From contig NZ_JAFBFH010000003.1 of assembly GCF_016909185.1 (NCBI RefSeq), positions 155,683-219,682 of the forward strand: a DNA stretch of 64,000 bases, written 5' to 3'. The stretch comes from Siminovitchia thermophila (GTDB lineage: Bacteria; Bacillota; Bacilli; Bacillales; Bacillaceae_C). A model generated the notes under the pieces. It made no database searches. It had not been told where the DNA came from and saw only the letters and a list, made by a program, of their open reading frames with translations. The position numbers and the translations under genes are program-made. Position 1 is the stretch's first letter. Each line of letters opens with the position of its first letter. Below, piece after piece: positions 27,238 to 35,828 of the stretch.

Positions 27238-28425
27238 CTACCGGATAAACATTGTAATGTTGCCGGAAGTGATAACGATGGTGATGCCCAAAAAAAACAT
27301 GAAGGAGATGATTGCCAGAGAGGCAAACACGTACAACATGCTTTTGCTGATTGCGTCAAGGCATGAGATTACTGGCCCGTTGCTAATTGGCTGCAGCAAC
27401 GCCGCGGCCAATTTATATATAAAGACAATCATTAAAATTTTGACTGCCGGAAATGCCGCTATGATCAAAACAATGGCCACTCCGGCAAGACCCACGGCAT
27501 TTTTTAATAGCAGGCTTGCTGTTAATACAGTGTCGGCTGCATCTGTAAACATCCTGCCCACAACCGGTATAAAGTTCCCTGTTACAAATTTTGCCGTCCT
27601 GATCGCGACCCCGTCTGCAACCGCTGAAGCTGTTCCTTGCAGGGAAATAACCCCAAGCAGTACAGTCATAAAAATTCCAAGGAGACCGATGCTGATTTTT
27701 TTTAACAATCCCGCCAGTTGTGTAACTTTATATTGCTCATTCAGCGAACTGGCAATCTGCAGAATTAACGCCAACAATAAAAGCGGGAGAACGATATTTT
27801 TGACAAGCAAGCCGCTTGTATTGATTAAAAAAACCAATAATGGATGAAATAAAGCAGATGAAGTGACGCCTCCAGACGAAGCAATTAAACCAAGAACAAG
27901 TGGAATCAGCGCAAAAATAAATTGAGTCATGGAATCTATCGCCCCAATGGCATAATCGACTGCCACCCGGAAGCTGTTCAAGGCCAATATGATGAGCACC
28001 ATGAAAATAACAGAGTAGGCGACTTTTGATACAGCACTTTTTTCAAATGCGTGGTGAAGCGATTGGAGAAACGCGCTAAAAATCGTTAACAATAACAATG
28101 TCCCAAGCAGCTTCCCATTCATCGTCAGCTCTTGAAACGCAAATGCAACTATCCCCGTGAACCACCCTTTGATCGAAAAGGACTTGTCCCCCTGCAAAAA
28201 CTCGATAAGGGTTCCCCTCTGGCTTTCGGGCAAATATCCGCCATATTCGTCCATAATCTGTTCCCAGTGGCTTTTCAAATCATCTAGCCCAAGTGTCTCC
28301 ATTTGTTCTTTTACGATATTTGATAATATATCGTTGCTTTCTGGATCCTCGTCTTGGGCCTGGGAAACGGCTGGTCCCGAAAATAAAAAAATGCAAAAGA
28401 AAGAAATCAGTAGTGTTCGCCGCAT
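27238..28425 (-). CDS. spoIIIAE: Stage III sporulation protein AE
   Basis: A protein of 395 aa. A signal sequence (RTLLISFFCIFLFSGPAVSQAQ) is followed by a stretch including SHWEQIMDEYGGYLPESQRG and many membrane helices in the second two thirds, fitting the polytopic core of the SpoIIIA channel. The ATG at 28425 is preceded by GGGGTGAAAAGG; a GTG three codons earlier lies in that region. Length agrees with B. subtilis SpoIIIAE (399 aa). Confidence 0.93.
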   Translation of the reverse strand: MRRTLLISFFCIFLFSGPAVSQAQDEDPESNDILSNIVKEQMETLGLDDLKSHWEQIMDEYGGYLPESQRGTLIEFLQGDKSFSIKGWFTGIVAFAFQELTMNGKLLGTLLLLTIFSAFLQSLHHAFEKSAVSKVAYSVIFMVLIILALNSFRVAVDYAIGAIDSMTQFIFALIPLVLGLIASSGGVTSSALFHPLLVFLINTSGLLVKNIVLPLLLLALILQIASSLNEQYKVTQLAGLLKKISIGLLGIFMTVLLGVISLQGTASAVADGVAIRTAKFVTGNFIPVVGRMFTDAADTVLTASLLLKNAVGLAGVAIVLIIAAFPAVKILMIVFIYKLAAALLQPISNGPVISCLDAISKSMLYVFASLAIISFMFFLGITIVITSGNITMFIR

Positions 28426-28452
28426 CCTTTTCACCCCGATTGGAACAGATTT

Positions 28453-28839
28453 TTATCTGACTGGCAATAAGTTGATCACAGTGTCTATTAATACAGTCAA
28501 AATGGGTACGGCCATCGCCAATATGAGGATTTTTCCGGCAAGTTCCACCTTCGCTGCCATGGCTCCCATTCCGGCGTCCTTGCTAATATGGGCGGCAAAT
28601 TCGGCTAAATACGCAATGCCGATAATTTTTAAGATTGTTTTGACATAAACGGTATTGACGTTTGCGCTGGCAGCCAAATGTTCAATCAGCATAATAATGT
28701 TGTAGATTTGGTCTGCCAAATATAAAAAGATAGAACAGCCCGTAAACAGGATCAGCAGAAAAGCGAAAGTGGGCTTCTGTTCTTTAATAATCAAGGCAAG
28801 AAAAGTAGCAATCAGGGCGAGGCCAGCTATTTGCAGCAT
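28453..28839 (-). CDS. spoIIIAD: Stage III sporulation protein AD
   Basis: A protein of 128 aa, almost entirely hydrophobic with about four membrane helices, beginning MLQIAGLALIATFLALIIKE. Conserved IGIAYLAEFAAHISKDAGM marks the SpoIIIAC/AD family. Membrane component of the mother cell to forespore channel; lies between spoIIIAC and spoIIIAE. Confidence 0.93.
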   Translation of the reverse strand: MLQIAGLALIATFLALIIKEQKPTFAFLLILFTGCSIFLYLADQIYNIIMLIEHLAASANVNTVYVKTILKIIGIAYLAEFAAHISKDAGMGAMAAKVELAGKILILAMAVPILTVLIDTVINLLPVR

Positions 28840-28860
28840 TGCGATGGCTTTCCCCTCCCA

Positions 28861-29064
28861 TCATTGAAATAAAAACACTGATCTTATTTTTTGAAAAAGC
28901 CCGTCAACAATCGTTACAACCATAAACAAAATGTAGATGAAACCGAATAAGGTCACCCATTGCGCATACTCCTTTTTCCCTACCTGATCCAGAATGGTGT
29001 GCAGAAAAGCAACGACAATGCCAACGCCCGCTATTTTAAAAATAACATCCACCTCAATGCCCAT
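28861..29064 (-). CDS. spoIIIAC: Stage III sporulation protein AC
   Basis: A protein of 67 aa with two membrane helices, MGIEVDVIFKIAGVGIVVAF and a second in WVTLFGFIYILFMVVTIVDGL. The ATG at 29064 follows GGGAGGAGATGTA. Related to SpoIIIAD; both are small integral membrane parts of the channel. Confidence 0.92.
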   Translation of the reverse strand: MGIEVDVIFKIAGVGIVVAFLHTILDQVGKKEYAQWVTLFGFIYILFMVVTIVDGLFQKIRSVFLFQ

Positions 29065-29079
29065 TACATCTCCTCCCAC

Positions 29080-29595
29080 TTACAAAAGCAAAATAATGAA
29101 TAGCAGGCCCGACAAAAAACCGAGACTCTTCATTAATTTTTCATATTGCTTTTGTTTTTCACGAGCATCCGACTCTTCCCTTTCCAGATGGGTCAGAGTA
29201 AGAAGTATATGTTTTTGCTGAGTAAACCGGTCATGTTTTCCGAGATTTTCCCCAAATTGGACGAGTATTTCATATTCACTTTGTTTCAGGTCTGTTTGGT
29301 CCCATATTTTATCCAAGCTTTCCCGCCAGGCGTTTTTTACCATAACCTCAGGTTCTTTCAATTGATCGGAAAAGGTTGTAAAGAAAGTGCCGATAGGGTG
29401 GGGGAGCTGCGCTCCCAGTTTTCTGCTCGCTTCCAGAAGCGGCGTATGATTGTACATGATCTCCGCATCAAGTGCTTGCAAAGATTCCCTGACCATCCGG
29501 AGCTGCTTCGTGCGCCTGATAAAATGATTGGAAGATTCAATCCCCACCCAAGTTGTCGCACATATAATGAGCACTGCCCCGATCAGTTTAAACAT
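29080..29595 (-). CDS. spoIIIAB: Stage III sporulation protein AB
   Basis: A protein of 171 aa, exactly the B. subtilis length. It has an N-terminal membrane helix (KLIGAVLIICATTWVGIESS), a helical domain with ALDAEIMYNHTPLLEASRKL, and a C-terminal helix (LGFLSGLLFIILLL). The architecture resembles type II secretion system F-like proteins. The ATG at 29595 follows GTGGGAG and overlaps the end of spoIIIAA by 8 nt. Confidence 0.92.
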   Translation of the reverse strand: MFKLIGAVLIICATTWVGIESSNHFIRRTKQLRMVRESLQALDAEIMYNHTPLLEASRKLGAQLPHPIGTFFTTFSDQLKEPEVMVKNAWRESLDKIWDQTDLKQSEYEILVQFGENLGKHDRFTQQKHILLTLTHLEREESDAREKQKQYEKLMKSLGFLSGLLFIILLL

Positions 29596-30502
29596 GGACT
29601 CCCACTGCCTGTCCATGCATGTCTTTGATTGAATACACCTTGCCGGGATCACCTTTGGAAGATAACTCAAGAAATCTTTCAAACACTTGTTGATCAATAA
29701 TTTCTTTTAATAGCGGTCTTTTTGTTATATCTTCCAAGTTATTGCCATGCGTCGTCATCATTAAAGTAATACCGGCATTCACAGCTTCCATGATGGCTGT
29801 TTTATCCTCCTGTCTGCCAATTTCATCCACGATCAAAACATCGGGACTGAGCGACCTGATCATCATCATCATTCCTTCAGCTTTTGGACAGGCATCCAGC
29901 ACATCAATTCGGGGGCCAAACTGAAGCTGGGGTACTCCCTGTAAACACCCTGCAATTTCCGACCTTTCATCCACGACCCCCGCCTTCATCGCCCGTATCC
30001 CCTTTTCAGGACACCCTTCAGATATGATCCGGGCAATATCTCTCAATAAAGTCGTTTTTCCCGATTGCGGAGGCCCGATAATCATCGTATGCTTCCAATT
30101 TCCATCAAATAAAAAAGGGAGCAACGGATTTGCAGAACCGATTTTTTCTCGCGCTATTCGAATGTTAAAGGAAGACAGATGTCTCAAGGCTTTTACGTGT
30201 CCGCTTTCCAAAATGGTTTTCCCGGCAAGCCCGATCCGGTGTCCGCCTTCAATGGTGACATATCCTCTTTTGAGCTCTTCATCCAATGTATAAAAAGAGT
30301 GATTAGCCAGTTTGCTGATGAGTTGTTCCGCATCACTCTTGGTAAATAGATATGGGAGAAAATGAGGGATTCCCCTGGATGAAACTTCAATAGGCCGATT
30401 CACTCTTAACCGAATTTCTTCCGTTTCTTCCAAAATACTTTTGGAAAGCCCTTGTAATAAATCTTTCATATGGGTCGGCAAAACACGAAATATGGCATCC
30501 AT
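29588..30502 (-). CDS. spoIIIAA: Stage III sporulation protein AA (ATPase)
   Basis: A protein of 304 aa (B. subtilis 307). A soluble ATPase related to secretion ATPases, thought to power the SpoIIIA-SpoIIQ channel. Walker A is GPPQSGKTTLLRDIAR (about residue 160) and Walker B is DVLIVDEIGRQED. The ATG at 30502 has AAGGAGG 6 nt upstream; the open frame further upstream crosses a terminator and is not used. First gene of the eight-gene operon, behind a likely sigma-E promoter. Confidence 0.95.
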   Translation of the reverse strand: MDAIFRVLPTHMKDLLQGLSKSILEETEEIRLRVNRPIEVSSRGIPHFLPYLFTKSDAEQLISKLANHSFYTLDEELKRGYVTIEGGHRIGLAGKTILESGHVKALRHLSSFNIRIAREKIGSANPLLPFLFDGNWKHTMIIGPPQSGKTTLLRDIARIISEGCPEKGIRAMKAGVVDERSEIAGCLQGVPQLQFGPRIDVLDACPKAEGMMMMIRSLSPDVLIVDEIGRQEDKTAIMEAVNAGITLMMTTHGNNLEDITKRPLLKEIIDQQVFERFLELSSKGDPGKVYSIKDMHGQAVGVHV

Positions 30503-30534
30503 CCCAATCCTCCTTCTCCGCCTTTCGCTACTAA

Positions 30535-30563
30535 TATGTATTCGCCCAAGCAGTGAATAGAAC
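30535..30563 (-). promoter_or_regulatory. Candidate sigma-E promoter of spoIIIA
   Basis: On the minus strand GTTCTATT (30556-30563) and AATACATA (30535-30542), separated by 13 bp, resemble the sigma-E boxes GTMATATT and CATACAAT. It lies 33 bp before the spoIIIAA start, where a mother-cell promoter is expected. Confidence 0.45.
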
Positions 30564-30584
30564 ACTGGACAATAATTAATCGTC

Positions 30585-30623
30585 AAAAAAGCTCCCATTT
30601 TTTTATAGCATGGGAGCTTTTTT
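30585..30623. terminator. Strong bidirectional terminator upstream of spoIIIA and aroK
   Basis: AAAAAAGCTCCCA, a loop, then TGGGAGCTTTTTT, with A and T runs on both sides. It lies between the divergent spoIIIAA and aroK, so it follows no present-day gene; on the minus strand it would shield spoIIIA. Confidence 0.8.
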
Positions 30624-30779
30624 GTGTATGGATTATAAATATGATTCTTTCGGAAATGCTGTTTAAAGTTCTCTTCCGCTCAGGAATTTTTTATATATTC
30701 GACTATGTGGATTGGAGACGTTCGCGATCATTCCTGATATAATACATTTTTAACAACAAATTGAAAAGAGTGTTTAATC

Positions 30780-31328
30780 GTGATAAATAGAGATATGGAT
30801 ATAAGGGAAAAAAGCATCGTATTGATTGGTTTTATGGGTGTTGGAAAAACAACCGTTGGGCAGCTACTTGCCCAAAAGCTAAACAGGAGCTTAGTTGATA
30901 TTGACCAGGTGATTGAAAACGACTTCGGCATGCCCACGACTGAAATCTTCAACAAATACGGAGAATCAACATTTCGAAAATATGAAAAAGAAACTGTCAT
31001 TTCTTATTGCAAACAAAAATGGAAAATCATCTCGGTCGGAGGAGGCGCTTTTTTAAATGAGGAGGTCAGGAAAGCGTGCCTATCAAACTGCCTTGTTGTT
31101 TATCTTGATATACCGTGGGAAGAGTGGAAAAAAAGGTTGCACATGCTGATTGACTCCCGGCCTGTATTACAAGGTCGCACCTTAGACGAAATACGAAAGC
31201 TTTTTGACGAACGCCAAAAAATTTACGCGACACACCACTTAAAAGTAACAATAGATGCTAAATCAGCCGCAGAAGTGGCGGATGATATCGTTGATTGTTT
31301 GCAATCGGCTTGGAAAATTCATCCATGA
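30780..31328 (+). CDS. aroK: Shikimate kinase
   Basis: A protein of 182 aa. It phosphorylates shikimate at the 3-hydroxyl with ATP in aromatic amino acid synthesis. Walker A is IGFMGVGKTTVGQ (about residues 16-28), followed by the shikimate-binding DIDQVIENDFGMPTTEIF, the GGGAFL loop (about 80) and the lid region DSRPVLQGRTLDEI. Start at GTG 30780 with AGAG upstream, or ATG at 30795. It is transcribed divergently from spoIIIAA, and aroD lies beyond an inserted repeat, on the other strand. Confidence 0.92.
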   Translation: MINRDMDIREKSIVLIGFMGVGKTTVGQLLAQKLNRSLVDIDQVIENDFGMPTTEIFNKYGESTFRKYEKETVISYCKQKWKIISVGGGAFLNEEVRKACLSNCLVVYLDIPWEEWKKRLHMLIDSRPVLQGRTLDEIRKLFDERQKIYATHHLKVTIDAKSAAEVADDIVDCLQSAWKIHP

Positions 31329-31416
31329 TTTGGAATTCGACTGGAATTCGTGTGCTTATCATGCCTTAAAATCAAAACTATTTGACATCGTACGCTTGCC
31401 CAACAATAAAAAGCGA

Positions 31417-31570
31417 AGGGCTGGGCCATAACTAAACATGCTGATGGACATAAGTTGAAAGCTGATTGATATTCGTAAAAATGTGAGAATAAAACCGCGT
31501 GAAATCAAGGTTTTGAAACTTGATTCCATGCGGTTTGTTTCATTTTTACAGGGTTTTGTCCCGGTCCCTT
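31417..31570. repeat. Small R1-related element with large internal hairpin
   Basis: The left end AGGGCTGGGCCATAACTAAA and a following GCTGATG match the left end of R1 copy A; the right end TTGTCCCGGTCCCTT is its imperfect inverted repeat. The middle is different from R1 and contains a hairpin AAACCGCGTG...ATCAAG/CTTGAT...CATGCGGTTT (about 31493-31540). The remaining gap, 31571-31717, shows nothing recognisable. Confidence 0.6.
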
Positions 31571-31717
31571 ATTTTTGTGTTGTCCTTTTCTCCTTCCTGA
31601 TGGAAACATGAAGCTGCCTTCACCTTGGCCAATATACAGGGTTGCAAACGGGCAATCCATTTATCGACTGCCAAAACTATTTTTACTCAAGCTAAGAACT
31701 CCAAATGGGTTAGATTG

Positions 31718-32470
31718 TTATTGATAACCCATTGACTCTTTCATTTTTGTGATCATTTGCTGTAAACGCTCAATTGGAACCTGGCCGGGAGCGGAGTTGT
31801 GAACGCCCAATCCAAAAGTGAGAACGGATCCGTACACCCATCCAATTACTCTGCTGAGTGCCCCCAGGCCGCCCATAGACATGGTTATAACCGGAATGGT
31901 TAATACATCGTCAGCATCTTTCGTCGCTTGTAAAAGTCTCAGGACGTCATCTTTATTGTTCGGCATAACCGCCGCTTTTGCCATGTCGGCTCCGTAAAAT
32001 TCACATAAAAAGAGCTTTTTGATGATTTCTTGATTACCCGGAGTGCAGTCGAAATTATGGTAAGATAGTATAAGCTTTTTGTTGTTGTCTTTGGTCTGTT
32101 TTCTTATTTTCTGTATGAATGCAGGTTTATTAGACACTTCATAGTCAATGATATCAACATTCCGGCTTTTACTTACTTGGCATAGCAAAGCCACTTTGTC
32201 ATGTTCAGATAACGGAATGGGTTCTCCCCCCTCTTTCTCTGAACGGATCGTAAACAAGATGGGAAGACCCGCCTTGAATTTAATTTCTTTCAATAAGGAG
32301 ATGACATATTCAGTGTCATGAATATTTGTCAGAAAATCTGCCCTCCATTCAATTAAATCAGGATTTTTGGGAATGATTTTTTCAAGTTCTTCCATAATGT
32401 CGTCCCTATTACGTCCAACCAGAGGCGTACATATATAGGGGATATCTTTTCCTTGGAATAACGAGTTCAA
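31718..32470 (-). CDS. aroD: 3-dehydroquinate dehydratase, type I
   Basis: A protein of 250 aa. It converts 3-dehydroquinate to 3-dehydroshikimate through a Schiff base. Class I features are LIEWRADF (about residues 38-45), the catalytic histidine in LSYHNFDCTP (about 142) and the Schiff-base lysine in ADMAKAAVMP (about 168), with the C-terminal HNSAPGQVPIERL. The TTG start at 32470 follows GAGGTGG. In B. subtilis the nearby gene is yqhS, a type II enzyme; here the type I enzyme sits on the other side of efp and no type II gene is seen. Confidence 0.93.
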   Translation of the reverse strand: MNSLFQGKDIPYICTPLVGRNRDDIMEELEKIIPKNPDLIEWRADFLTNIHDTEYVISLLKEIKFKAGLPILFTIRSEKEGGEPIPLSEHDKVALLCQVSKSRNVDIIDYEVSNKPAFIQKIRKQTKDNNKKLILSYHNFDCTPGNQEIIKKLFLCEFYGADMAKAAVMPNNKDDVLRLLQATKDADDVLTIPVITMSMGGLGALSRVIGWVYGSVLTFGLGVHNSAPGQVPIERLQQMITKMKESMGYQ

Positions 32471-32659
32471 CGTAAGACCACCTCTATGATTCTATGTTCT
32501 GCAAGAATACATCAATTATATACCTTTTCCTCTGAAATTCCTCCCCAAATTTATTTCATGCACGAATGAACTTTCGTCTGCAGGTAGGATGACCTTTGAA
32601 TGGTTATCAGATATAAGCGAGTAAAGAGGATTTATAGCGGTGTAAGCGATTTTCTCCAT

Positions 32660-33018
32660 GAGGGCTCCTACTAAATGTTAGTTGAACCAATCGGGCATTT
32701 AGGTGCCGTTTTCTTCCACTTAGACCTTTTGTATTCACCCAAGATTTTGAAGTGGGAGCTTACGGCACCTTACATGCGGGATAAATGGTCCCAGTGTATC
32801 ATACGCAAGCTTTTAACGTCGTCAAAATAGGTAGACTCCTGCGGGAATAGCTCGAGCTGAAGATCCCGCAGGAAAGCGACCTTTGCTTTCCGAGGAAGCT
32901 GAAAAGACCTGCGGAAAGCGAAATATGTTGACGTAGCCATGATAGGGATTTTTTCACACAAATAAACCGAACAATTATAAATGAATTGTTCGGTCGTATT
33001 TGCTTATGTCCCAGTCTC
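32660..33018. repeat. Dispersed repeat R1, copy B (left-truncated)
   Basis: Same orientation as copy A. It starts within the second internal unit (GGGCTCCTACTAAATGTTAG) and runs through the GC-rich part (GACTCCTGCGGGAATAGCTC, CCTGCGGAAAGCGAAATATG) to the right end TTGCTTATGTCCCAGTCTC. The CCGAACAATT hairpin is retained. The left terminal repeat is missing. 32471-32659 shows no gene. Confidence 0.8.
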
Positions 33019-33029
33019 TTTGTGAAAAT

Positions 33030-33587
33030 TTATGCCCTGGAAACATATGACCCATCTGAAGTATTAATGACTAACGTATCCCCTTCATTGATAAAAAACG
33101 GAACTTGAACAACGAGCCCGGTTTCAAGTGTTGCCGGTTTTGATCCCCCTGAAGCAGTATCGCCTTTAATGCCGGGTTCAGTGGAAACAACTTTTAATTG
33201 TACAGTATTTGGCAAATCGACTCCGAGTGTTTCCCCGTTATACATGATGATGTGAACTTCCATATTTTCAAGCAGAAAATTTAATTCATGCTCGATTTGA
33301 TCAGCCGATAATTCAATTTGTTCATATGTTTCCTGGTCCATAAATACATGCTGATCCCCGCTTGCATACAAGTATTGCATCGCTTTATTATCAATTTGGG
33401 CCCGGTTGACTTTTTCCCCGGCTCGAAACGTCTTTTCAGCAATTGCGCCTGTCCGTAAATTTCTTAATTTGGAACGGACAAAGGCAGCACCTTTCCCCGG
33501 CTTAACATGCTGAAATTCCAAGACGCGCCAAACTCCCCCATCTACTTCAATTGTCAAGCCTGTTCGAAAGTCGTTTACTGAAATCAT
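33030..33587 (-). CDS. efp: Elongation factor P
   Basis: A protein of 185 aa. It relieves ribosome stalling at proline stretches. Three beta-barrel domains; the modified lysine K32 is in [19 protein letters not shown], and the C-terminal [11 protein letters not shown] is characteristic of Bacillaceae. It follows the aminopeptidase P gene by 21 nt with a site before its ATG, as in most bacilli. Confidence 0.97.
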   Translation of the reverse strand: MISVNDFRTGLTIEVDGGVWRVLEFQHVKPGKGAAFVRSKLRNLRTGAIAEKTFRAGEKVNRAQIDNKAMQYLYASGDQHVFMDQETYEQIELSADQIEHELNFLLENMEVHIIMYNGETLGVDLPNTVQLKVVSTEPGIKGDTASGGSKPATLETGLVVQVPFFINEGDTLVINTSDGSYVSRA

Positions 33588-33608
33588 ATGTCTTCCTCCT
33601 GATACATG

Positions 33609-34670
33609 TTATAAAATGATTAATTCTTTAGGTGAATGTGTTAATGTTTCATTCCCGTATTGAGTCATGACTATGTCATCCTCAATACGGACCCCGCCAA
33701 TTTCCGGCAAGTAGATGCCTGGCTCAACCGTTACTACCATCCCGGGAACTAGTGTCGTCTCAGACCTGCTCCCCAAACCAGGCCCTTCATGCACTTCAAG
33801 GCCAATACCGTGGCCGAGCGAGTGCCCAAAATTGTCTCCATATCCTTTTTCACGTATGTAATCACGGGCAATCGCATCGGCATCCCGTCCTGTCATGCCA
33901 GGTTTGATTTGATCCACGGCCTGAACTTGGGCTTCCAGCACAATCTCATATATCTCCGTTAATTTTTCAGACGGATTTCCGACTGCAACTGTGCGGGTAA
34001 TGTCGGAAACATACCCTTGATACAATGCGCCGAAATCCAACGTGACGAAATCTCCGCTCTCAATCAATTTGTCGCTTGCCACTCCATGCGGCAAGGCGGA
34101 TCGTTTGCCTGAGGCGACAATAATATCAAATGACGATGAAGCAGCCCCATTTTTTCGCATGAAAAATTCCAGCTCATTGGCTATATCCAACTCTGCCACG
34201 CCTGGTTTCATGTAGTTAAGAATATGAGTAAAAGCATTGTCCGCAATTTTTGCGGCTTCTTTGATCGTATTGATTTCCTCTTCAGATTTGACCATGCGGA
34301 GTTGTTCAATCATGTTAGATACAGGAACCGTCTCAGCCTCTATTGATTGATCAAGCTTTTCCCACGTTGAATAAGTAATATGGTCCTTTTCAAAGCCGAG
34401 CTTTCCGATTTTCGACTCATTTACGATATTGGCTACTTCCTCAATAAGCGATCTGTTGTGCTGGATAATGTCGTACCCGCTTGTCTCAGATTTTGCCTGT
34501 TCTACGTAACGAAAGTCTGTAATAAAATAGGCACTGTCTGAAAGTATTAACGCGGCACCGGCCGAACCGGTAAAATTTGTCACGTATCGGCGATTATATG
34601 TACTCATGATGAGTATGCCGTCAATTCCATACTGCGGTAATAATTGCTGTACTTTTTTTACTCTTGCCAT
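33609..34670 (-). CDS. yqhT: Xaa-Pro peptidase (M24 family, YqhT)
   Basis: A protein of 353 aa, exactly the B. subtilis YqhT size. It cleaves N-terminal residues before proline. The creatinase-like N-terminal domain is followed by the pita-bread domain with the metal ligands in TLDFGALYQGYVSDITRTV (two Asp), GHGIGLEVHEGP (His), VTVEPGIYLP (Glu) and VRIEDDIV (Glu). The ATG at 34670 follows GGGAGAGATCGGG; the longer frame upstream is not supported. Its pairing with efp links proline handling in translation and peptide turnover. Confidence 0.93.
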   Translation of the reverse strand: MARVKKVQQLLPQYGIDGILIMSTYNRRYVTNFTGSAGAALILSDSAYFITDFRYVEQAKSETSGYDIIQHNRSLIEEVANIVNESKIGKLGFEKDHITYSTWEKLDQSIEAETVPVSNMIEQLRMVKSEEEINTIKEAAKIADNAFTHILNYMKPGVAELDIANELEFFMRKNGAASSSFDIIVASGKRSALPHGVASDKLIESGDFVTLDFGALYQGYVSDITRTVAVGNPSEKLTEIYEIVLEAQVQAVDQIKPGMTGRDADAIARDYIREKGYGDNFGHSLGHGIGLEVHEGPGLGSRSETTLVPGMVVTVEPGIYLPEIGGVRIEDDIVMTQYGNETLTHSPKELIIL

Positions 34671-34776
34671 CCCGATCTCTCCCGTCCCGATTTTTTGGAA
34701 TGGATCTTTTATGAAGTCTCGTCTCACCTATTCAGCATGTGATCAGTTTAACATATAAATCCAGAAAAAACATTGT

Positions 34777-35259
34777 TCAAGAATGTCCCTTTAGTTTTTT
34801 TACATAAATCGATTCTTCGTACTCATAGGAGATCGAATAACCGATGAAAACCCCATATAAAAGAAAGGAGGTCAGTCCAGTCAAAACCGTATTTAACTCA
34901 TATGTTATGAGTAACTTTGCATTTGGATATAACGGATGCAGTACAAAAAAAACGACGACAAACAGTACTGCGCCATATAAAATTCCCCATGCAAATGATT
35001 TCTTTTTTCTCAATAAAGCATAATAAATAAGCGCGGGAACAATGGAGATGAGCCCATACACCATAGAAACAATGATAATCTCTGCCCAGTTGCTTTTCCA
35101 TCCTCCGGCTACGGGAGTCAAAATGATGTTTGGACGAATTTCCGTAAAGTTCAAATAATATAAGGCGTAACCCATTAAACATCCGAATATGCCGGCCGTC
35201 AATCCTGTCACAATCGCCAATGTCAAAAGGGATATATTATAATACGTTTCGTTTTCCAT
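34777..35259 (-). CDS. yqhR: Conserved membrane protein YqhR
   Basis: A protein of 160 aa with four predicted membrane helices (about residues 9-31, 57-78, 84-108, 121-143), beginning MENETYYNISLLTLAIVTGL. The ATG at 35259 follows GGAGGTG. Function unknown; found beside yqhT in Bacillaceae. In B. subtilis yqhS lies between these two genes; here they are separated only by about 100 nt. Confidence 0.85.
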   Translation of the reverse strand: MENETYYNISLLTLAIVTGLTAGIFGCLMGYALYYLNFTEIRPNIILTPVAGGWKSNWAEIIIVSMVYGLISIVPALIYYALLRKKKSFAWGILYGAVLFVVVFFVLHPLYPNAKLLITYELNTVLTGLTSFLLYGVFIGYSISYEYEESIYVKKLKGHS

Positions 35260-35828
35260 AAAAACACCTCCACTACTATCATGTCCTGACTTTTCAATTC
35301 TTTTCACGCGGATCATTTATCTGGTTATATTTTCTTTTATTTAGTAAAATATATGTAAAGAACAAAGTTGTCACGCCTCACTTTTCTTAATAGAAATGTC
35401 ACAATCTGCCAGCATCGTTACTTTTACGGAAACATAAAACAACAATAGATATGCGTCGTCAATTTTGTAACCATAACGCCCCTGAATTCGTAAGGCTCAC
35501 AGGCTTTTAATCCTTGCTCTCCGAATTCCCGCGGGCTGAACAGATCACCCTGAACATCCGCACCGGAAAAGAATTGATACAAGCAATCCTGCAGGAACTC
35601 TCAGTTTTACCATAAACTAGGTCATTGATGTAAGTTTTCACCATTTACCCTTGGCGTTTTTTTAAAAATGTCGGGATTTTGTCAAATAAACATCTCGGTC
35701 CTTCGTTTAAAGATTTGCCGATGTGGAAAAGAAAAGTGAGATAAGTATGAGTGTAAATTGTTGTTCATTATGTATAAATGCATTGCTTTTTGGGAAAGAT
35801 GTCCATTACTCCCAAGGAGGTGGCGCTC
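35260..35828. other. Gene-poor gap with possible remnant reading frame
   Basis: No intact gene. On the plus strand about 35510-35613 has a short coding-like stretch, SEFPRAEQITLNIRTGKELI, ending AILQELSVLP and a stop, preceded in frame by a TAA. It looks like the carboxy end of a lost gene, possibly a transposase, but I do not recognise the family. Confidence 0.3.
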
